NCBI GenBank assembly: GCA_040766325.1
Contig: JAXGQR010000002.1
Coordinates: 248,001-312,000 of the forward strand
Reading direction: 5' to 3'
Length of the DNA stretch: 64,000 nucleotides
From: Dehalobacterium sp040766325
GTDB lineage: Bacteria > Bacillota > Dehalobacteriia > Dehalobacteriales > Dehalobacteriaceae
Below are positions 35,769 to 45,656 of the stretch, in pieces (positions within the stretch are counted from its first letter, which is position 1; every line of letters starts with the position of its first letter). The notes beneath the pieces are model-generated. The model had not been told where the DNA came from, did not search any database, and was given only the letters and a program-made list of their open reading frames with translations. A program made the translations under genes and the position numbers.

Positions 35769-37334
35769 TTATTCCAATAAACTTTTCCCTGTCATTTCTT
35801 GTGGCTTAGGTATTCCTAACAACTCCAGCATGGTAGGTGCCACATCAGATAAAGTACCCTTGTTTCTTAATTTTCGATTTATTAGATCATCGTCAACGAG
35901 AATAAAAGGCACCAGCATTGAACTATGGGATGTTTGAGGTTCACCGGTTTCTGCATCAATCATGGCCTCTGCATTACCATGATCTGCGGTAATTAACGTA
36001 ATGCCCCCTTGGGAACGTACTTTTTCCACCACTTTGCCCAAACAAACATCCACCGCTTCTACAGCCCTTATAGTTGCATCCATGATCCCCGTATGTCCTA
36101 CCATATCAGGATTGGCATAATTAATTACAATAACATCATAACTCTCGCTCTCAATTTTCTCCAGAACAACTTCCGTAACTTCGAAAGCACTCATTTCGGG
36201 TTTTAAATCATAAGTGGCTACTTGGGGCGAGGGAATTAAAATTCGGTCTTCCCCCGGATAGGCTTCTTCGATTCCTCCGTTAAAAAAGAAGGTTACATGG
36301 GCATATTTTTCTGTTTCTGCTATACGCAATTGCTTCGATTCGTTCCGAGACAAAACCTGCCCCAAGGTATTATCTAAATTTTGCGGCGGAAAAGCCACCG
36401 GCACCTGAAAGTCACGATGGTACTGGGTCATGCATACATAATGCACCCGCGGGGGGCAGGTCCCCCGATCAAAGGCGCTGAATTCCGTTTCAATAAAAGC
36501 CCGGGTAATTTCCCGGGCTCGATCTGCCCGGAAATTATAAAAAATCACCGTGTCCTCTGATTGGATCTTACCTTTGGGCCGACCTTGCTCATCTACAAGT
36601 ACCACTGGCACAACAAATTCGTCTGTTACCCCTTCCTCATAAGATCGCTCCAAAGCAGCCCGAGGAGAAAAAGCCTTTATTCCTTCTCCATGCACCATGG
36701 CGTGATAAGCCTTAGCTACCCGATCCCATCTCTGATCCCGATCCATGGCATAAAAGCGGCCCATTACAGTTGCAATGGTGCCAATACCCAGTGTATTCAT
36801 TTTTACTTGGATCTTATCAAGATATTCTTGACCATTTGCCGGAGGCACATCTCGACCATCTAAGAAACAATGGAGATATACTTCTGATACCCCCATTTTT
36901 GCTGCCATTTCCAAAATCGCGATAAGATGTTCAATATGACTATGTACACCGCCGTCGGAAAGAAGTCCCATTAAATGTACCTTTGATCCCTTTTCCTGTG
37001 CAATACGAAAGGCCTCCAAGAGTGCAGGATTCTCCTGGAAGCTTTTATTTTGAATAGCAAGGTGGATTCTGGTTAATTCCTGAAAAACGACCCGTCCGGC
37101 ACCAATGGTTAAATGACCGACTTCTGAATTACCCATTTGTCCTTCAGGTAATCCTACTGCCTCCCCGGAAGACTTAAGAACCGTATGGGGATAGGTGTTC
37201 AAAAGGTGGCGATAATTGGGCAGCCAGGCACACATAATGGCATTTCCCTCTACTTGATCACAGTTCCCCCAACCGTCCAGAATTATTAGGGTTAATGGTT
37301 TTTTTTTCGTGAACACACAGTTTCCCCCATTCAA
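35769..37334 (-). CDS. gpmI: 2,3-bisphosphoglycerate-independent phosphoglycerate mutase
   Basis: 521 aa. Metal-dependent alkaline-phosphatase-fold enzyme: LIILDGWG at the start, QMGNSEVGH with the phosphoserine nucleophile, and VINYANPDMVGHTG and ITADHGNAE metal ligands near the end. Interconverts 3- and 2-phosphoglycerate. ATG 37334 directly follows the tpiA stop (TGAATG); GTG 37316 behind GGGGG is an alternative that removes six residues. Confidence 0.96.
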   Translation of the reverse strand: MNGGNCVFTKKKPLTLIILDGWGNCDQVEGNAIMCAWLPNYRHLLNTYPHTVLKSSGEAVGLPEGQMGNSEVGHLTIGAGRVVFQELTRIHLAIQNKSFQENPALLEAFRIAQEKGSKVHLMGLLSDGGVHSHIEHLIAILEMAAKMGVSEVYLHCFLDGRDVPPANGQEYLDKIQVKMNTLGIGTIATVMGRFYAMDRDQRWDRVAKAYHAMVHGEGIKAFSPRAALERSYEEGVTDEFVVPVVLVDEQGRPKGKIQSEDTVIFYNFRADRAREITRAFIETEFSAFDRGTCPPRVHYVCMTQYHRDFQVPVAFPPQNLDNTLGQVLSRNESKQLRIAETEKYAHVTFFFNGGIEEAYPGEDRILIPSPQVATYDLKPEMSAFEVTEVVLEKIESESYDVIVINYANPDMVGHTGIMDATIRAVEAVDVCLGKVVEKVRSQGGITLITADHGNAEAMIDAETGEPQTSHSSMLVPFILVDDDLINRKLRNKGTLSDVAPTMLELLGIPKPQEMTGKSLLE

Positions 37335-38077
37335 AAATACAGAATACGGCTGAAAGAATCGGCTTTTAAGCTGGCTCCTCCCACCAAGGCTCCATCAATA
37401 TTAGGTTTGGCCATCAATTCTTTGATATTCTCCGGCTTGACACTGCCTCCATATTGAAGACGCATTTGCTCCGACTTTTCCTTACCAAATAGTTCCTTAA
37501 TAACCCCACGAATATGCGCCAGCATTTTTTCCGCATCTTCTGCCGATGCTGTTTTCCCCGTTCCAATGGCCCAAATGGGTTCATAGGCTAAGACCAACTG
37601 CTCCCCATCCGGAGACTCAACATCGGCCAAAGCTGCTCTTACCTGTCCTTCGACCCAGGTTTCAGCAATCCCTGCTTCTCTTTGCTCTAAAGTCTCACCC
37701 ACACAAAGTATCGGTTTTAAACCATGACGCAAAGCCGCCTTCACCTTTAAATTTACGGTTTCATCTGTTTCGGCAAAATATTGGCGTCTTTCTGAATGGC
37801 CGATAATTACGTACTCACAACCTAAAGCGGTAAGCATCACAGGAGATATTTCCCCTGTAAAAGCGCCTTCTTCTTCCCAATGCATATTCTGAGCCCCGAC
37901 CTTGATAACCGTGTTCTCCAATGCCTTAAGCACCCCGGGTAAATTGACAAAGGGAGGACAAACCACAGCTTCTACCCGGTCTTCTTGAACCAATTTTTTT
38001 AATTCGTTCACTAGATTTTCAGCCTGATCAGGCGTTTTAAACATCTTCCAATTACCGGCGATAATCGGTTTTCGCAT
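37331..38077 (-). CDS. tpiA: Triosephosphate isomerase
   Basis: 248 aa from ATG 38077 (MRKPIIAGNWKMF), which has GAGGTG upstream. Catalytic His in IIGHSERR and Glu in LAYEPIWAIGTG, then the phosphate loop YGGSVKPEN. Interconverts dihydroxyacetone phosphate and glyceraldehyde 3-phosphate. Start lies a few bases after the pgk stop; stop abuts gpmI. Confidence 0.97.
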   Translation of the reverse strand: MRKPIIAGNWKMFKTPDQAENLVNELKKLVQEDRVEAVVCPPFVNLPGVLKALENTVIKVGAQNMHWEEEGAFTGEISPVMLTALGCEYVIIGHSERRQYFAETDETVNLKVKAALRHGLKPILCVGETLEQREAGIAETWVEGQVRAALADVESPDGEQLVLAYEPIWAIGTGKTASAEDAEKMLAHIRGVIKELFGKEKSEQMRLQYGGSVKPENIKELMAKPNIDGALVGGASLKADSFSRILYF

Positions 38078-38078
38078 T

Positions 38079-39269
38079 TTACTCACCTCTATTTAGTAGC
38101 ACTGCCACTCCCGGCAATTCCTTTCCTTCTAAAAATTCCAGCGTTGCTCCGCCTCCCGTTGATATATGGGTAATTTTATGGGACAGACCGGTATTTTGTA
38201 TCGCAGCCACAGAATCCCCTCCGCCTACGATGCTTACAGCCTGCGCTTCGGTCACCATCCGGGCTATTTCATTGGTACCCGCGGCGAAGGAAACCATTTC
38301 AAAAACACCCATCGGGCCGTTCCAAATTATCGTTTTGGCATTTTTAATGACCCTTCCAAAAGATTCAATGCTTGTGGGGCCAATATCCATGGCCATCCAA
38401 CCGGAAGGTATTTGGTCTGATGCTACCGTCTTATGCTTGGCATCTGCAGCGAAAGCTTCCGCTACCACCATGTCACTAGGTAGAAGAAACTCCTTCCCCT
38501 TTATTGCTCCTTGTTTCATCAAAGAACGAGCTAAATCAATTTTATCCGATTCTACCAAGGAATTGGCCATATCCTTACCCTGGGCGGCCAAAAAAGTATT
38601 GGCCATCCCGCCCCCAATAATCAAAGCGTCTACCTTGTCTATTAGGTTTTCAATAACTCCGATCTTATCGGAAACTTTGGCCCCCCCCAGTATGGCAACA
38701 AAAGGACGTTCCGGGTTTTTCAAAGCTTTGCCCATAATGCCGATTTCATTTTGCATCAAAAGACCGGCTACAGCAGGTAGATACCGGGCAATTCCTGCTG
38801 TGGAAGCATGGGCGCGATGGGCTGTGCCAAAAGCATCGTTAACATAAATATCTGCAAGGGATGCCAGCTTTCGGGCGAATTCCGGATCGTTTTTTTCCTC
38901 TTCGGGATAAAATCGCAGGTTTTCCAAAAGGAGTACATCTCCCGATTTCATCCCGACGATAAGAGCTTCCGTTTCCGGTCCGATGCAATCCTTGGCATAG
39001 AGCACCCTCTGATCGATTAATTGCCCTAATCGCTCCGCCACAACGCCTAAACGAAGCTCATCCTTCACCTGACCTTTGGGTCGACCCAAATGGGACATCA
39101 GGATCACAAGAGCACCCTTTTCTCTTAAAAAGCTGATCGTGGGCAGAGCCGCCTTAATCCGGGTGTCATTGGTGATATTGCCCTCCTGATCAAGAGGCAC
39201 ATTAAAATCAACCCGCACGATGACCTTTTTTCCTTTAACGTCCACATCCTGAATTGTTTTCTTATTCAT
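38079..39269 (-). CDS. pgk: Phosphoglycerate kinase
   Basis: 396 aa. N-terminal VIVRVDFNVPLDQEG signature, LMSHLGRPKG, then AILGGAKVSDKI and the nucleotide-site end VSIVGGGDSVAA and STGGGATLEFLEG. Transfers phosphate from 1,3-bisphosphoglycerate to ADP. Between gap and tpiA in the glycolytic operon. Confidence 0.98.
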   Translation of the reverse strand: MNKKTIQDVDVKGKKVIVRVDFNVPLDQEGNITNDTRIKAALPTISFLREKGALVILMSHLGRPKGQVKDELRLGVVAERLGQLIDQRVLYAKDCIGPETEALIVGMKSGDVLLLENLRFYPEEEKNDPEFARKLASLADIYVNDAFGTAHRAHASTAGIARYLPAVAGLLMQNEIGIMGKALKNPERPFVAILGGAKVSDKIGVIENLIDKVDALIIGGGMANTFLAAQGKDMANSLVESDKIDLARSLMKQGAIKGKEFLLPSDMVVAEAFAADAKHKTVASDQIPSGWMAMDIGPTSIESFGRVIKNAKTIIWNGPMGVFEMVSFAAGTNEIARMVTEAQAVSIVGGGDSVAAIQNTGLSHKITHISTGGGATLEFLEGKELPGVAVLLNRGE

Positions 39270-39283
39270 GCTCTTCCTCCCGG

Positions 39284-40288
39284 TTAAAGCTTTTTACCGA
39301 CCATTTCCGCTAAATCGGCAACTCGGCAGGAATAAGCCCATTCATTATCATACCAGGAGATGACCTTAACTAAGTTATCTCCGATGACCATTGTAGAAAA
39401 AGCATCTACGATCGAAGAACGTTCATCCCCATTATAGTCTCTTGAGACCAATGGTTCTTCCGAATATCCTAATATACCTTTTAATTCATTTTCAGCGGCC
39501 ATTTTTAAAGCTCCGTTAATTTCATCCACCGTTGCATTTTGTTCCAGTTCAGCCACTAAGTCCACCACGGAGACATTCGCGGTAGGAACCCGCATGGCAA
39601 AACCATTTAATTTACCCTTCAGGTCAGGTAAAACCAGGGCCACGGCTCTAGCCGCTCCTGTAGTAGTAGGAATAATAGACATCCCTGCCGTGCGTGCGCG
39701 ACGTAAATCCTTATGTGCCTGATCAAGAATGCGTTGATCATTGGTATAGGAGTGAACAGTGGTCATTAAACCTCTCTTGATGGTAAACTTCTCATGAAGT
39801 ACTTTTGCCACGGGAGCCAAGCAGTTGGTGGTGCAGGAGGCATTGGAAATAATATGATGTACACTGGGATCATACTTTTCTTCATTCACGCCTAAAACGA
39901 TCGTAATATCCTCGTTTTTGCCAGGGGCCGATATAATGACTTTTTTCGCCCCGGCTTTAAGATGGGCAGCAGCTTTGCTTCCCTCTGTAAATAAACCGGT
40001 GGATTCCACCACAATATCCACACCCAAATCCCCCCAAGGTAAATTCTGAGGGTCTCTTTCCGCTAAAACCTTTACCTTTTTACCATTCACGATAATGTTG
40101 TTCTCTTCAGCTTTGATCTCTCCCTGGAAAGTACCATGGATGGAATCGTATTTCAACAAATGAGCATTAGTCTCCGCACTGGTTAAATCGTTAATTGCCA
40201 CGATTTCTAATTCAGGTTTATTCAAAGCAGCGCGAAATACTAATCTACCAATCCTACCAAATCCATTGATACCTATTTTGACTGTCAT
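39284..40288 (-). CDS. gap: Glyceraldehyde-3-phosphate dehydrogenase, type I
   Basis: 334 aa from ATG 40288 (GAGGAGG upstream; longer in-frame starts lack support). NAD-binding GINGFGRIGR at the N-terminus, catalytic Cys in SNASCTTNCLAP, and the family end SWYDNEWAYSCRVADL. First gene of gap-pgk-tpiA-gpmI-eno. The CggR repressor that often precedes gap in Firmicutes is missing; a two-component system occupies that place. The 212-base gap upstream (40289-40500) holds a terminator and presumably the operon promoter, which I cannot define. Confidence 0.97.
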   Translation of the reverse strand: MTVKIGINGFGRIGRLVFRAALNKPELEIVAINDLTSAETNAHLLKYDSIHGTFQGEIKAEENNIIVNGKKVKVLAERDPQNLPWGDLGVDIVVESTGLFTEGSKAAAHLKAGAKKVIISAPGKNEDITIVLGVNEEKYDPSVHHIISNASCTTNCLAPVAKVLHEKFTIKRGLMTTVHSYTNDQRILDQAHKDLRRARTAGMSIIPTTTGAARAVALVLPDLKGKLNGFAMRVPTANVSVVDLVAELEQNATVDEINGALKMAAENELKGILGYSEEPLVSRDYNGDERSSIVDAFSTMVIGDNLVKVISWYDNEWAYSCRVADLAEMVGKKL

Positions 40289-40453
40289 GATAAATCCTCC
40301 TCTTATGATTTTATTGATCATTATCCCATCTACATCAACCAAATAACAGGATAATTTTCCCACATAACTTATTTAATCATTCAACATATAATAAAAAAAT
40401 CCTTCCACAAAGTTTATTATTATTCCATCAGACTTTTCATATGCATTAATAAT

Positions 40454-40496
40454 AAAAGGGTTTGCCTGAATTAAGCTCGGAGCAAACCCCTTTTTT
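40454..40496 (-). terminator. Terminator after the response regulator gene
   Basis: Stem AAAAGGGTTTGC / GCAAACCCCTTTT with a 16-base loop; T-rich on both sides. It directly follows the response-regulator stop and separates that pair from the gap operon. Confidence 0.85.
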
Positions 40497-40500
40497 GTAT

Positions 40501-42126
40501 TTAATTATATCTCATATTTTCGCGTCGATAAGTGATGGGAGTACATCCTTCATTCCGTTTAAAAACCTGACTAAAATATCGGGCATCACGATAGCCCACC
40601 CGCGAGGCGATTTCCGAAATTTGAAAATCCGTATTCACCAATAATCTCCTGGCTTCTTCTATGCGAATCTGAGTTAGATACTCGGAAAAACTCCATCCCT
40701 TTACTTGTTTAAACAGACGACTGAAATAGCAGGGGCTTAAATATACTTGACGTGCCACGTCCTCTAAACTCAACTCATGGGGGTGATTTTCTTCCATATA
40801 TCGCACTGCTTTTTCTATCAAGCTTGTATTACGAAAATCCCGGGAAGAGCGCACCCGTGAGACCAATTCCCCTAACCAATCTATAACGTGATCATAAATT
40901 TTTAATAAGGATTGGGCAGTAACCGAATCTTGGTCGGCGGGCATATTTAATGCAGGGATATCCTCAGCCTTAACGCCGCCTTCTACAGCTGCCCGAGAAG
41001 CCAATGCCGAAACCTCCAAAAGCTTCATACGGATATCACCTGCATTATAGCGGTTTTCCGGCGGCACATCTGCCCAGAGAAATTGGAAATGCTGCTTTGT
41101 TTTTTCCCAGTCACCCATGCGAATCGCCATGGCAATCCCTTTTTCATTGCCCTGTTCCAAAAGTACTCCGGAATCATGAGGAGTAGTGACATCGTCGGCA
41201 TGAATTACCTGATCACCGCCATAGATGAGGCGAAATTCACCTGCCGTTAAGGCTTCTTGATGAGAACGGACAATACCCACAGCATTATTGACTGCTCGTC
41301 CTATCCCGATGGTCACGGTAGCGTCGGTCTTGATCCTTACCTGAGAACAGATCTCATCCCCTATCTTCTGACTGATTTCACGAATCATTTGGGGTTCTTC
41401 TTCGCCATTAAAGGGAAGCAAAATTACAAACTGACCGCTGCCAACAGGAACTGTTAGAACGCCGTTCCAATTATGGAAAGTCTTTTGAATAATATCCCCC
41501 ACTTGCTTTTGCAGGATTTGATACTCCAACTCGGAACGATAGGCAGAATTACTGTTTTGCTCATCAATCCAAACATGCATCGCCAGACGCAGGGGTTGAT
41601 GAATCTCCAGAAACTCGGCTCTGTTAAAAAGTTCTTCGGGATTTGTGAGGCTGCCGTTAATAAGGTCCATAACAAAACCCACGCGAATTAAAGGCAAAGC
41701 ATCATTCAAAGTTTCTCGAAGGCGTTTCATTTCATCCTTGGATTTCCGTTCAGATAATACCTCTCCCTCCAAACGTTCCAATAAGACTAACAGTTCCTGG
41801 GTGTCCACCGGTTTCAGTAAATAATCGGCAACTCCTAATGAGACTGCTTTTTTGGCATAATTAAACTCCCCGTAAGCAGTAATAACTACAATTCGGGTAT
41901 CAGGAAGAAGGGGTTTTAAGATTTTTGTAACCTCGATCCCGTCCAAGCCCGGCATCCGAATATCCAGGAGGATTACATCCGGCTTTAAGCGGGTGGCAAT
42001 TTGCACCGCTTCCTCACCATCACCCGCTTCTCCCACCACTTGATCTCCCGGTCGGTATTTTTCTAAAATTAACCTGACCCCCTGACGTTCCAAAGGTTCA
42101 TCGTCGACAATCAGAATTCTTAACAT
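40501..42126 (-). CDS. YesN-like response regulator with AraC-type DNA-binding domain
   Basis: 541 aa. Receiver domain 1-120 with DD at 8-9, phospho-accepting D55 in ILLDIRMPG, T/A in VVITAYGE and K in LLKPVD. A middle region of about 150-340 resembles the degenerate cyclase-like insert of YesN proteins (VTIGIGRAVNN). C-terminal AraC domain about 440-541 with two helix-turn-helix motifs (LSLEDVARQVYLSPCYFSRLFKQ and ISEIASRVGY). It starts 6 bases after the kinase gene, so they form one two-component system. Target genes unknown. Confidence 0.94.
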   Translation of the reverse strand: MLRILIVDDEPLERQGVRLILEKYRPGDQVVGEAGDGEEAVQIATRLKPDVILLDIRMPGLDGIEVTKILKPLLPDTRIVVITAYGEFNYAKKAVSLGVADYLLKPVDTQELLVLLERLEGEVLSERKSKDEMKRLRETLNDALPLIRVGFVMDLINGSLTNPEELFNRAEFLEIHQPLRLAMHVWIDEQNSNSAYRSELEYQILQKQVGDIIQKTFHNWNGVLTVPVGSGQFVILLPFNGEEEPQMIREISQKIGDEICSQVRIKTDATVTIGIGRAVNNAVGIVRSHQEALTAGEFRLIYGGDQVIHADDVTTPHDSGVLLEQGNEKGIAMAIRMGDWEKTKQHFQFLWADVPPENRYNAGDIRMKLLEVSALASRAAVEGGVKAEDIPALNMPADQDSVTAQSLLKIYDHVIDWLGELVSRVRSSRDFRNTSLIEKAVRYMEENHPHELSLEDVARQVYLSPCYFSRLFKQVKGWSFSEYLTQIRIEEARRLLVNTDFQISEIASRVGYRDARYFSQVFKRNEGCTPITYRRENMRYN

Positions 42127-42132
42127 ATATAA

Positions 42133-43953
42133 TTAACTCCCTTCACGTTTTACAAAAGGAAAGGATAGCTGCAACCTGGTTCCTTGTCCCAACTCACTCT
42201 CAATATTTAAAGCACAATCATTGCCGAATTGATATTGAAGTCGGCGCAGCACATTGGGGAGGCCTAATCCACTAACCTGCCCCCGATTTATTTCCTGATC
42301 CCGCATTTGGAATATATCCACCTTAACTTTTTCTGTCATACCCACCCCATTATCCTCAATGGAAAAACAGATTTGCTCCTTTTCCCGCCACCCTTTTACT
42401 GTGATCATACCGCCCTCCTTCAAGGGCTCTAATCCATGAAGGCAAGCATTCTCAACTAAAGGCTGTAAAATCATGCAGGGCATTTCCCCCTCCATGATCT
42501 CCTCATCTACCTCAATAGAGCTGGTAATACGATCCTGAAAGCGGGCTTGCTGAATGAGCAAAAAATCCCGAATGGAGCGTACCTCATCACGTACTGTGAC
42601 TAATGATCTTACCTGATACAAACTATAGCGCATTAAGCGGGCTAGAGCACCTACCACCCTTTCAGTGGAAGAATCGCCTTTCAATAAGGTCATACGGGAA
42701 ATGGTATTTAAAGCATTAAAGAGGAAGTGAGGGTTGACCTGGGATTGCAGAGCATTCATTTCTGCATCTTTTAAAGCTTCTTCCAAACGATGCTGCCTCT
42801 TCATGAAATGAATAAAGCTGTCCCTCTTTTCCTCAAACTGATGTTTCTCTGCTAAAGCCTCACTCAAATCAGTAATTCGTCCTCCAATAAAGGATAACAA
42901 ACGGCAAATATGATCCAGCTCTTCCTGGCTTAATACGGGAATATCCTTTAAACACTCCCCGGTATAATCTCCTTCCATCAGAAAGTGACCGCAAAGAATG
43001 GCACCGATTCTGCCGGTACTGCTAATTAAGGGATAGGTAATTTCAATGAGACCGACATGACAACGATAAGCAAAGGCATCTTTTAGTCCTTCCCAAAGAG
43101 GGATTGCTTGATATCTAATTTCACCCAAAAAACTCTTTGCCTCCGCGCAGCAACAAGAGCAATCCAAGAATTTATCCGGGGAATGGACAGGATTGCCGCC
43201 GGTATCTACCACCATTATATCCAAACCTGTTAAATATGAAAAGGATTTTTGAAATTCCTCCCAGGAAGGTCGGGGCAAGATACTCTTCAAATTTAAAGGA
43301 GCAGTAACAGATTGAGAAGCACTAATCAATTCTTTAATCTTCTGGACGCCTCCAAAGGCATCAGAAGCATAGGCATCGGAGCCTACTTCTTCAGCTAATT
43401 TTGCATTTAAAGCCGCCCCACCCACAATAACTTTCACTTGGTCCTTCAATCCCGCCTCCGTTAAGGCCTGTACCGTTTCTTGCATGGCATGCACAGTGGT
43501 ACTAAGGAGGGCAGACAAACATAAAACCTGAGGTTTATGTTTAGCAACAGCCTCAACAAAGGCACCGGGTGAAACATCTACGCCTAAATCAAAAACGCGA
43601 AAGCCGGACGCCTCCAATAGTAGCTTTAACAAGTTTTTTCCCAAATCATGCAAGTCTCCGGCCACTGTGCCCAATACTACCCGACTGGCGGTGGCGCCGT
43701 CAGCAATCAGCATATGTGGGGCAATTTCATCCATCCCGGCATTCATGGCACGAGAGGTGACAATCAGCTCTGTGACATATATTTCATTATTTTGAAATCT
43801 TTTACCGACAATATCCATTGCTGCTACCAATCCTTGGGAGATGATGTTATCCGGCTCTTCCCCCATAGCTAAAGCTTTTTTTACTTGATTTCGTACAGCT
43901 AATGCATTGCCGCTCAACACTTCATCAATGATTTTCTTAATGGGGTCAGACAT
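42133..43953 (-). CDS. Corrinoid-binding/PocR/LytS-type histidine kinase fusion
   Basis: 606 aa from ATG 43953. Residues 1-85 are the helical cap of methyltransferase corrinoid proteins; 88-212 a B12-binding Rossmann domain with the full DxHxxG...SxL...GG signature (DLHDLG 100-105, SALL 147-150, GG 178-179), so H102 could ligate cobalt. Residues 225-375 are a PocR-type sensory domain with a cysteine cluster (C265, C267-C269). A coiled coil leads to a LytS/YesM kinase: NPHFLFNALN with H409, N-box VENACLHG (N502), DNGVGM (534-539), GLGLPNVLRRL. No membrane segment, so cytoplasmic. It should sense corrinoid or methyl-corrinoid state, or a PocR ligand, and signal to the next gene. Confidence 0.92.
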   Translation of the reverse strand: MSDPIKKIIDEVLSGNALAVRNQVKKALAMGEEPDNIISQGLVAAMDIVGKRFQNNEIYVTELIVTSRAMNAGMDEIAPHMLIADGATASRVVLGTVAGDLHDLGKNLLKLLLEASGFRVFDLGVDVSPGAFVEAVAKHKPQVLCLSALLSTTVHAMQETVQALTEAGLKDQVKVIVGGAALNAKLAEEVGSDAYASDAFGGVQKIKELISASQSVTAPLNLKSILPRPSWEEFQKSFSYLTGLDIMVVDTGGNPVHSPDKFLDCSCCCAEAKSFLGEIRYQAIPLWEGLKDAFAYRCHVGLIEITYPLISSTGRIGAILCGHFLMEGDYTGECLKDIPVLSQEELDHICRLLSFIGGRITDLSEALAEKHQFEEKRDSFIHFMKRQHRLEEALKDAEMNALQSQVNPHFLFNALNTISRMTLLKGDSSTERVVGALARLMRYSLYQVRSLVTVRDEVRSIRDFLLIQQARFQDRITSSIEVDEEIMEGEMPCMILQPLVENACLHGLEPLKEGGMITVKGWREKEQICFSIEDNGVGMTEKVKVDIFQMRDQEINRGQVSGLGLPNVLRRLQYQFGNDCALNIESELGQGTRLQLSFPFVKREGS

Positions 43954-44048
43954 ATCTCTCATCCTTTCAGGCGGGATCGAAAAATTAACTATTCAAACTC
44001 TGAATCAGGTTGTTATGTCACTCTCATAATTATGGCAAAAAACATAAA

Positions 44049-44076
44049 GGCCGCAGAGGGTTCTTCTCTTACGGCC
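44049..44076 (-). terminator. Hairpin after rpoN
   Basis: GGCCG/CGGCC outer stem with a GAG/CTC inner stem; on the minus strand it is followed by TTTATGTTTTTT. It lies 119 bases after the rpoN stop. Confidence 0.65.
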
Positions 44077-44194
44077 AATTATTATTTTCACTTCTTAAAT
44101 GAGATTTAAATCCCCCTAGGATATATTCTACCTTTAGTCGTTGCCCGGTACAAGGCTAAGATATTGCGAAATGTAAACTTTGTTGCCCAAGGGA

Positions 44195-45562
44195 TTAATA
44201 TCGTTTCCTGCGACTGGAACTGGGTATCCCTAGTTCCTCCCGGTATTTTGCGACAGTACGGCGCGAAATTTGCATGCCTTTTTCTGTTAAGAGATCAGTC
44301 AACTTCTGATCGCTTAGGGGCTTGGCCTCATCTTCCTCAGAGATGAGATCCTGTATCATTTTCTTCACCCAGTCAGAGGTCGTCTCCCCTTTATTGGTCC
44401 CAATACTGCTGGCAAAAAAGAATTTCCAGGAAAAAGTGCCCCGGGGCGTCTGGACATATTTATTATTAATTGCCCGGCTTACGGTAGATTCATGAACACC
44501 CACCTTTTCTGCTACATCCTTCAAAGTAAGAGGTACCAGATAGGCAATGCCCTTGTCCAAAAATTCTTTTTGATATTCTACGACTACAGATGCCACCTTA
44601 TATAAAGTGAAACGCCTTTGTTCGATACTTTTAATGAGCCAAAGGGCAGAATTAAGCTTACCTTCTACGAACTTGCGCACACCTTCATCCGAATGCACGT
44701 CACCTTGAACAATTTTACGGTAATAGGAATTAATGTTTAAACGTGGGACGGTGGTATCATTTACCAATACCACATATTCTGTGCCCACTCGCTCAATAAC
44801 CACATCAGGCATGATGTATTCCGGAGAATTTTCTTCCGCATATTCCAGACCGGGTTTCGGGTCTAAGGTTTTAATCTCCGAGACCAGCTCCTGGATTTCC
44901 TTAATGTTCAATTTTAGCGCTTTGGACACTACCGTCAATCGATTGTTGGCAATATCATCTAAATGATGCTCCACCATTTCCAATAGAATCTCGTATCTGG
45001 GATTACTGGGATCTAATTGCATTTTAAGACATTCAGACAGATTAGACGCACCCACTCCGGCAGGATCAAAGCTCTTAATGATGGATAAAAGTTCTTCAAC
45101 TTCTGAGACAGATACTTGGAGCATTTCTGCCATTTCTGCCAGTTCCACCATCAGATAACCTTCTTGATTAATATTTTCGATAATATATTCCCCAATACGG
45201 CTTTGCTGCGATGTCAATTTTATGATGTGTAATTGAAACAGTAAATAATCCTGCAAGGAGGAATGCTGAACCACAACAGGCTCGAATACGGTTTCCTTTC
45301 TTTCCGGACGCACTCCTGAACCTATCCCTAAATCGCTGCTATCGGCAAATAACTCTTTTAAATCTCTTGTTCCATCATCGCTTTGAGGCAAATCGGGCTC
45401 ACCCAAATCATCAGGCATTTCCAGAACAGGGTTTTCTTCCATTTGCTTTTGGATATAATTAGTCAGCTCTAGAGCAGGCAGAGTCAAGACAGTGATTGCC
45501 TGTCTCAATTCCGGTGTCATGATTAATTTTTGACTTTGTTCCAGAATCAGTCTTGGTTCCAT
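44195..45562 (-). CDS. rpoN: RNA polymerase sigma-54 factor RpoN
   Basis: 455 aa. Region I is Gln/Leu-rich (LILEQSQKLIMTPELRQAI), followed by an acidic region II, the core-binding domain, a helix-turn-helix (LKDVAEKVGVHESTVSRAI) and the RpoN box SRRTVAKYREELG near the C-terminus. It directs polymerase to -24/-12 promoters and needs AAA+ activators. Such a promoter (21956-21973) and two activators lie in this window. Confidence 0.97.
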   Translation of the reverse strand: MEPRLILEQSQKLIMTPELRQAITVLTLPALELTNYIQKQMEENPVLEMPDDLGEPDLPQSDDGTRDLKELFADSSDLGIGSGVRPERKETVFEPVVVQHSSLQDYLLFQLHIIKLTSQQSRIGEYIIENINQEGYLMVELAEMAEMLQVSVSEVEELLSIIKSFDPAGVGASNLSECLKMQLDPSNPRYEILLEMVEHHLDDIANNRLTVVSKALKLNIKEIQELVSEIKTLDPKPGLEYAEENSPEYIMPDVVIERVGTEYVVLVNDTTVPRLNINSYYRKIVQGDVHSDEGVRKFVEGKLNSALWLIKSIEQRRFTLYKVASVVVEYQKEFLDKGIAYLVPLTLKDVAEKVGVHESTVSRAINNKYVQTPRGTFSWKFFFASSIGTNKGETTSDWVKKMIQDLISEEDEAKPLSDQKLTDLLTEKGMQISRRTVAKYREELGIPSSSRRKRY

Positions 45563-45656
45563 ATATATTCACCCTGACATCCCTTCATTATGCATATCTA
45601 TATCATATTCTTTTTTTTTGTCAAAATTCCTTTTGTCAATGTCAGATCAAAAAAAA

